Shown here in pieces: positions 13,884-18,005 of a stretch of 18,005 bases of DNA. The stretch comes from Dehalococcoidia bacterium (GTDB lineage: Bacteria > Chloroflexota > Dehalococcoidia > Dehalococcoidales > BS750m-G39), in assembly GCA_030615425.1 (NCBI GenBank), contig JAUWZG010000014.1, forward strand, positions 1 to 18,005. Reading direction: 5' to 3'. A model generated the notes under the pieces. That model worked only from the letters and a program-made list of their open reading frames with translations, was not told the DNA's origin and searched no databases. The stretch's first letter is position 1; each line of letters begins with the position of its first letter. A program made the translations under genes and the position numbers.

Positions 13884-16052
13884 TTAGGTTGAGGGTTTTG
13901 GTTTTGTAGTGGCTTCGTCTCCAACCCTGGAAACACCTATCACCCCTCGAATGCCATCGATTTTTGCCATGAGCCGACTTAGCTGAGCTAGGTCCTTGGT
14001 TTGCAAGGTAAAATGCTCAGCAACAGTATGGTCATCATGGTGAACTGAGCTTACCTCAGCAATGTTAACTCCCTCCTCAGCCACAATAGTGGTAATGTCA
14101 CGGATGAGCCCCACCCTGTCCCAGGCGTCAACCTGAATGCTAACCGGATACAGGGAATCGGTCTGCCCCCACTCCACCGCAATCAATCGCTCCTTCTCAT
14201 CCTCATGAACCACATTGTAGCAGTCCTGACGGTGAATAGTCACCCCCCGACTGCGAGTAACATAGCCAATAATTCTGTCCCCGGGCACAGGGCGGCAACA
14301 CCGGGCTAAATGGGTGACTAAATCCCCCATCCCCAGCACCCGGATAGCTGATTCTGGTGGCTCGGGTTGAGCCACTTCCGCCTTTACCGGGGGTTGCTCC
14401 TCCTGGGCGGATAGCTTCAAGGCAATCTGATGAGTGGAAATGCCACCATAGCCAATAGCTGCCAGAAAATCATCCAGACTATCATATTTGAACAGCTTAG
14501 CTAGCTCCTCCCGCTCGCTGGATCTTATCCCCAGATGCCTCATCTCCTTTTCCAGAAGCTCCCGACCCCGCTCAATATTATCTGCCCGTTCCTGCCTCTT
14601 AAACCACTGCCGTATCTTTTCCCTGGCATGAGATGTTTGGGTATAGCCCAGGTGGGGGTTCAGCCAATCTCGGCTCGGTGCTTTAGCCCTCTTAGATGAC
14701 ACAATCTCTACTACATCGCCGTTACTTAGCTGATAATTGAGTGGCACCAGCTTGCCGTTCACCTTAGCTCCTATGCAGCGGTGTCCCAACTCAGTGTGAA
14801 CCCGATAAGCAAAATCAAGGGGGGTAGAACCCTTGGGCAAATCCTTTATCTCACCTTTAGGGGTGTAAACAAAAACCTGGTCAATGAATATATCTGTTTT
14901 AACTGATTCCAGGAATTCTTCAGCCCCGCTGAGCTCCCGGTGCCAGTCAATTAATTGGCGCAGCCAAGCAATCCTCTCCTCGAAGTGCATATCCTTCTTC
15001 TCGCCCTCTTTATAGCGCCAGTGAGCGGCGACACCATATTCATCAATATGATGCATTTCACGGGTGCGAATCTGAACCTCCAGAGGGATTGTGCCCAGAC
15101 ACATTACAGCAGTATGTAATGATTGATAACCATTTGGCTTGGGATTAGCAATAAAGTCGTCAAACTCCCCGGGCAAAGGGCGCCACAAACTGTGGATAAC
15201 GCCTAGAGCATTATAACAATCAGGCACAGTACCGACCAATATCCGAAGGGCGAGAAGGTCGTGTATGTCATCAAAGTGCTTGTCCTGGGCAGAATACTTC
15301 TCCATTTTCTGGTATATGCTGTAGATATGCTTGGGTCTACCTGACATCTCACCTCTTAGACCAACCCTCTCAAACTCCCCCTTTAAAATCTGGATTACCT
15401 GAGCTATAAAGTTCTCCCGCTGAGCACGGCGGGCAGCAATCAAGTTAGCAACCTGGTGATATTTTTCTGTCTCCAGGTAACGGAAGGATAAATCCTCTAG
15501 CTGCCACTTTAGCTCCCATATCCCCAGACGATGAGCTAAGGGGGCATATATCTCTAGTGTCTCCTGAGAAATGCTGTGCTGCATTTCCGGCGTTAGAGCG
15601 TCTAAGGTGCGCATATTATGCAGCCTGTCAGCCAGCTTGATAAACACCACCCGGAGGTCCTCAGCCATAGCTACCAGCATCTTCCTCAGGCTCTCCGCCT
15701 GCGATTCTCTAGTCGCCGCACTGGGAGCATGCAAGGAGAGCTTGCCCAACTTAGTGGTGCCATCGACCAGCTTGCTTACCTCAGAGCCAAACTTGGCTTC
15801 GAGCTCAGAAATAGGTATGCCACAGTTCTCGGGAACATCGTGAAGTAAGGCTGCCGCCAGAGTGCTGGCATCAAACTGAAGCTCTGCTAAGGTCAAAGCA
15901 ACCTGTAGCGGGTGCTCTATATAGGGGTCGCCTGACTTGCGCACCTGCCCCTGATGCGCCTTGGAGGCAAATTTGTATGCATCTTCCACCAAAGGTATCC
16001 TCTCTGGCGGAAGATACTTTTGAGCCGTGTCTATGAGTTCACTAAAACTCAT
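13884..16052 (-). CDS. relA: RelA/SpoT-type (p)ppGpp synthetase/hydrolase
   Basis: Stringent-response enzyme, 722 residues from the chosen ATG. Order: HD hydrolase domain (H33, H71-D72, N146), synthetase domain (EFDD at 296-299, NPKPNGYQSLHT, EVQIRT with E325), TGS (about 391-452), helical region, Cys-containing zinc-finger-like block (ARCCRPVPGD), and ACT domain. The hydrolase motif reads HDVPEN where HDxxED is usual, and the synthetase has the acidic ExDD form typical of synthetase-only RelA. A TTG start 12 codons upstream (16088) is possible, but it lies inside a -35-like box and has no Shine-Dalgarno. The ATG at 16052 lies 6 nt after TATACT, suggesting a leaderless message. rpsT follows by 11 nt. 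Confidence 0.95.
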   Translation of the reverse strand: MSFSELIDTAQKYLPPERIPLVEDAYKFASKAHQGQVRKSGDPYIEHPLQVALTLAELQFDASTLAAALLHDVPENCGIPISELEAKFGSEVSKLVDGTTKLGKLSLHAPSAATRESQAESLRKMLVAMAEDLRVVFIKLADRLHNMRTLDALTPEMQHSISQETLEIYAPLAHRLGIWELKWQLEDLSFRYLETEKYHQVANLIAARRAQRENFIAQVIQILKGEFERVGLRGEMSGRPKHIYSIYQKMEKYSAQDKHFDDIHDLLALRILVGTVPDCYNALGVIHSLWRPLPGEFDDFIANPKPNGYQSLHTAVMCLGTIPLEVQIRTREMHHIDEYGVAAHWRYKEGEKKDMHFEERIAWLRQLIDWHRELSGAEEFLESVKTDIFIDQVFVYTPKGEIKDLPKGSTPLDFAYRVHTELGHRCIGAKVNGKLVPLNYQLSNGDVVEIVSSKRAKAPSRDWLNPHLGYTQTSHAREKIRQWFKRQERADNIERGRELLEKEMRHLGIRSSEREELAKLFKYDSLDDFLAAIGYGGISTHQIALKLSAQEEQPPVKAEVAQPEPPESAIRVLGMGDLVTHLARCCRPVPGDRIIGYVTRSRGVTIHRQDCYNVVHEDEKERLIAVEWGQTDSLYPVSIQVDAWDRVGLIRDITTIVAEEGVNIAEVSSVHHDDHTVAEHFTLQTKDLAQLSRLMAKIDGIRGVIGVSRVGDEATTKPKPST

Positions 16053-16058
16053 ATTTCC

Positions 16059-16088
16059 AGTATAACGCAACATAGTTGACTTGTGCAA
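16059..16088 (-). promoter_or_regulatory. Promoter of relA
   Basis: On the minus strand: TTGCAC (16088-16083), an 18-nt spacer, TATACT (16064-16059). Only GGAAAT separates the -10 from the ATG at 16052, so transcription would begin at about the start codon. Confidence 0.5.
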
Positions 16089-16150
16089 AATTTAATAATG
16101 TTTATCTACCTCACCCCCTTAGATATTTACCTAGCAACCCTCTCCCCTTA

Positions 16151-16241
16151 TCCCCCTCCCTTACAAGGGAGGGGGAAGTAATTGTAAAAGAGGGACTTCG
16201 TCCCTCTAAAACTCCCTATTTTATTTTGGGGCTAGCGCCCC
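16151..16241. repeat. Cluster of three short-loop inverted repeats
   Basis: Stems of 11, 8 and 5 bp with loops of 4, 3 and 4 nt, spaced 12-20 nt apart. The arrangement resembles composite REP/MITE-type intergenic elements; this is inference. Confidence 0.6.
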
Positions 16242-16260
16242 TCTTAAACGCCCCTTAAAA

Positions 16261-16320
16261 CAGGGATTTAAGGGCAAAGCCCCTATAGGGTAGGCTGGGT
16301 GGGAGAAAGAGATTACTAAA
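16261..16320 (+). repeat. Dispersed intergenic repeat, copy B
   Basis: Aligns in the same orientation with 480-537 (blocks CAGGGATT, GCAAAGCCC, TGGGTGGGA, CTAAA in order). A weaker relative may lie at 11885-11905, before the mscS terminator. Confidence 0.55.
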
Positions 16321-16334
16321 TAACCTCGCCTCAC

Positions 16335-16364
16335 TTTACAAATCCGAGGTTAATGCTGTATTCT
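16335..16364 (+). promoter_or_regulatory. Promoter of hisS
   Basis: TTTACA (16335-16340), an 18-nt spacer, TATTCT (16359-16364). The Shine-Dalgarno GGAGAG (16370-16375) precedes the ATG at 16381. There is no room for a T-box leader. Confidence 0.5.
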
Positions 16365-16380
16365 AGCTCGGAGAGAAACT

Positions 16381-17661
16381 ATGTTGTATCGGGCACCGCG
16401 CGGAACCTCAGACATTCTACCCCAGGAGCAAGCCTACTGGCGCTATATGGAGCAAAAAGTAGCCCATATCGGTCAGCTCTATGGCTATGAGCGCATCGAT
16501 GACCCAGCCTTTGAGGATACCAGGCTCTTTGCCCGCAGTGTAGGGGAAGACACGGACATTGTCAAAAAGGAAATGTATACCTTTGAAGACAGGGGAGGTA
16601 GCCTGCTCACCCTGAGACCGGAGGGCACAGCGCCAGTATGCCGAGCCTATCTGGAACACGGGCTACATAACCTGCCACAGCCGGTAAAGTTGTATTATAT
16701 TGCTTCTATCTTTAGATATGAAAGGCCTCAGGCAGGAAGATACCGGCAACACTATCAGTTTGGCTATGAGGCTATCGGCGATGATGACCCTGCCCTTGAT
16801 GCCGAAGTCATTGATATGGCATGGCAATTCTTTTTGTCGGTGAACCTTCGCCACCTATCACTCCAGCTAAATAGCATCGGTTGTAAAAAGTGCCGACCAG
16901 GGTATATAGCTGCCTTGAAGGATTACTATGCCAACCACACCCACGAGCTATGCTCCGACTGCAAGACCAGGCTGAAGAGAAACCCACTTCGCCTGCTTGA
17001 TTGTAAGAAGCCATCATGCCAGCAAATAGCCGATTCTGCCCCCAGAAGTATTGACTACCTTTGCCCTGAGTGTGAAGAGCACTTCAGCCGGCTAAATAGG
17101 TACCTGGAACTACTTGACCTTCCCTTTGTAGTAAATCATCACCTGGTTCGGGGATTAGACTACTACACCAGGACCGTATTTGAAATTCAGCCCGAGGAAG
17201 GGGGCGCCCAGAGCACCCTTGTCGGTGGTGGACGGTATGATGACCTGATTGAGGAACTGGGTGGTAAGCCCACCCCGGCTATTGGCTTCGCTGCTGGCAT
17301 AGAGCGAATAATACTCAATCTAAAGAAGCAGAATGTTGCTATCCCACCCATACCCAAGCCCCAGGTTTTCATCGCCTATCTCGGTGATGAAGCGAGGGAT
17401 GAGGCAATAAAGCTGGCGTCCACCCTGAGGCGGGCTGGCATTGGCATAATAGAAGCTGTCGGTGATAAGAGCCTGAAGGCTCAATTGAGGCAGGCTAACA
17501 CCCTTGGCGTTGGTTATGCGGTGATTATCGGCGAGCAAGAGGTAAAGACTGACACGGTGATACTGCGGGATATGACCAGCGCCGAGCAAAAAGCGATACC
17601 GGTAAATGAACTAGGGAGGCGCCTAGATTCCCTACGAGACACAGCTTCACCTCATAGCTAA
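16381..17661 (+). CDS. hisS: Histidyl-tRNA synthetase
   Basis: Class II aminoacyl-tRNA synthetase charging tRNA-His. 426 residues. N-terminal RAPRGTSDILP; motif 2 FRYERPQAGRYRQ (111-123); histidine-specific LVRGLDYYTRTVFE (255-268); motif 3 region GGGRYDDL with GFAAGIER; C-terminal anticodon-binding domain (about 328-420). The middle insertion holds eight cysteines in pairs (C168/C171, C191/C194, C208/C213, C228/C231), possibly zinc-binding. ATG start with its own promoter; divergent from relA. No terminator follows, and the promoter of the next transcript lies in its last codons. Confidence 0.96.
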   Translation: MLYRAPRGTSDILPQEQAYWRYMEQKVAHIGQLYGYERIDDPAFEDTRLFARSVGEDTDIVKKEMYTFEDRGGSLLTLRPEGTAPVCRAYLEHGLHNLPQPVKLYYIASIFRYERPQAGRYRQHYQFGYEAIGDDDPALDAEVIDMAWQFFLSVNLRHLSLQLNSIGCKKCRPGYIAALKDYYANHTHELCSDCKTRLKRNPLRLLDCKKPSCQQIADSAPRSIDYLCPECEEHFSRLNRYLELLDLPFVVNHHLVRGLDYYTRTVFEIQPEEGGAQSTLVGGGRYDDLIEELGGKPTPAIGFAAGIERIILNLKKQNVAIPPIPKPQVFIAYLGDEARDEAIKLASTLRRAGIGIIEAVGDKSLKAQLRQANTLGVGYAVIIGEQEVKTDTVILRDMTSAEQKAIPVNELGRRLDSLRDTASPHS

Positions 17662-17674
17662 ATTGTGCTATAAT
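17646..17674 (+). promoter_or_regulatory. Promoter ahead of the leader ORF and gyrB
   Basis: TTCACC (17646-17651), a 17-nt spacer, perfect TATAAT (17669-17674). The -35 lies inside the end of hisS. Transcription would start at about 17681, at the ATG of the 48-codon ORF. Confidence 0.6.
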
Positions 17675-17681
17675 AATATAA

Positions 17682-17828
17682 ATGGCTGCCTTGTTATCAT
17701 TTGAAATTGCCTCTAAGGGGGTAGCCTCTTCTTCTACGGTCGGAAGCTACTTCGGTTTCGCCATCTCCACTCAGCAGCCCATGCCGCTTTCTTTCTTCCA
17801 TCACAGCCAAAAAGGGGGTAAAGAATAG
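17682..17828 (+). CDS. Possible 48-residue leader ORF before gyrB
   Basis: An ATG 7 nt after a perfect TATAAT opens a frame of 48 codons (MAALLSFEIASKGVASSSTV at the start, FFHHSQKGGKE at the end) that stops with TAG exactly before the gyrB ATG (TAGATG). Translation would be leaderless. I recognise no family. The Ser-rich composition and lack of similarity leave it possible that this is only the gyrB 5' leader; the exact stop-start abutment and promoter spacing argue for translation. Confidence 0.4.
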   Translation: MAALLSFEIASKGVASSSTVGSYFGFAISTQQPMPLSFFHHSQKGGKE

Positions 17829-18005
17829 ATGACACAGGACACGCCTTCCACGCCTGAGCAACCCAATAATGAGTATACGGCAGAGGATATCCAGGTCCTG
17901 GAGGGGCGAGAGGCAATACGCCTGCGCCCAGGTATGTATATTGGCAGCACTGACCAGCGAGGATTACACCATCTGGTATATGAAATCACCTACAATAGCA
18001 TTGAT
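17829..18005 (+). CDS. gyrB: DNA gyrase subunit B (N-terminal part, cut off by window)
   Basis: ATPase subunit of DNA gyrase, of which 59 codons are present. [20 protein letters not shown] then [15 protein letters not shown] is the start of the GHKL ATP-binding domain. The Asn of NSID is the Mg-ATP ligand. The residue before it is Tyr where Asp (VDNSIDEA) is usual. The N-terminus is extended by about 20 polar residues. ATG at 17829 directly follows an in-frame TAG, so no upstream start is possible; GGGGG (17814-17818) lies 10 nt before. ParE is possible on these residues alone, but the relA-hisS-gyrB neighbourhood favours GyrB. Confidence 0.88.
   Translation, partial: MTQDTPSTPEQPNNEYTAEDIQVLEGREAIRLRPGMYIGSTDQRGLHHLVYEITYNSID

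Larger units (their letters stand above)
16089..16334. other. Gene-free relA-hisS spacer rich in hairpins
   Basis: No gene is supported here; the short ORF at 16076-16258 runs through hairpins and has no Shine-Dalgarno. The stretch holds back-to-back inverted repeats: TCCCCCTCCCT-TACA-AGGGAGGGGGA (16151-16176), AGAGGGAC-TTC-GTCCCTCT (16189-16207), GGGGC-TAGC-GCCCC (16228-16241) and GCCCCTTAAA with TTTAAGGGC (16250-16275, one bulged C). A second copy of a dispersed repeat follows (16261-16320). None has a T-tract, so they do not look like ordinary terminators. Confidence 0.7.

Noticed and set aside
16151..16241. CRISPR array
   Set aside because: The inverted repeats differ from one another and there are no regular direct repeats with spacers.
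16076..16258. 60-codon ORF in the relA-hisS spacer
   Set aside because: It runs through hairpins, has low-complexity Pro/Leu-rich content and no Shine-Dalgarno.
16321..16380. T-box or other riboswitch before hisS
   Set aside because: The leader from the predicted promoter to the ATG is only about 10-15 nt, too short for a T-box, and no specifier stem or T-box sequence is visible.

Overview
This window is bacterial chromosome, almost entirely housekeeping genes with a few regulatory and accessory genes. The relA-type gene divergent from hisS, followed by gyrB, and the style of the YbeY, FolC, HisRS and Rel proteins, suggest a Chloroflexota bacterium of the Dehalococcoidia type. That assignment comes from remembered protein style and gene order, not from a search. 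Promoters fit the bacterial sigma-70 consensus, many with an extended -10 (TGn-TATAAT), and GTG and TTG starts are common.

Layout. At 1-411 (minus) is a truncated ybeY, followed by a G-rich intergenic stretch (412-572) with a G-quadruplex motif and one copy of a dispersed repeat. Next come a small Cys-rich DUF3795-like gene, tRNA-Ser(GCU) with a clear terminator, then miaB and yajC (plus). A minus-strand block follows: a HemN/HemW-like radical SAM gene preceded by a Fur-family regulator, fmdB-dtd as an overlapping pair, and folC. Plus strand resumes with pyrF, a DUF951 gene, an 18-codon remnant of the dinB 5' end, an aldo/keto reductase, and full-length dinB. A short PAS gene (minus) diverges from an MscS channel with a C-terminal zinc ribbon (plus). 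ilvE (plus) abuts a class II aldolase (minus), which ends the minus-strand series relA-rpsT-aldolase. A hairpin-rich gap of about 330 bp separates relA from hisS. After hisS come a possible 48-codon leader ORF and the start of gyrB.

How the genes relate. Most belong to translation and its quality control (ybeY, miaB, tRNA-Ser, dtd, rpsT, hisS, relA). Others cover folate and pyrimidine synthesis (folC, pyrF), branched-chain amino acids (ilvE), DNA transactions (dinB, gyrB), protein export (yajC) and osmotic protection (mscS). The Fur-family gene and the radical SAM gene probably form a small regulatory unit, because paired inverted repeats lie inside the radical SAM promoter.

I see no CRISPR array, insertion sequence, phage, toxin-antitoxin or defence module, and nothing that amounts to a wholly new system. 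The observations most worth a second look are: the paired TTGCA-N6-TGCAA sites next to the Fur-family gene; the duplicated dinB 5' end flanking the aldo/keto reductase; a group of genes whose -10 boxes sit 6-8 nt before the start codon, as in leaderless transcripts; the unusual pairing of active-site motifs in the Rel protein; and the 48-codon ORF in front of gyrB.
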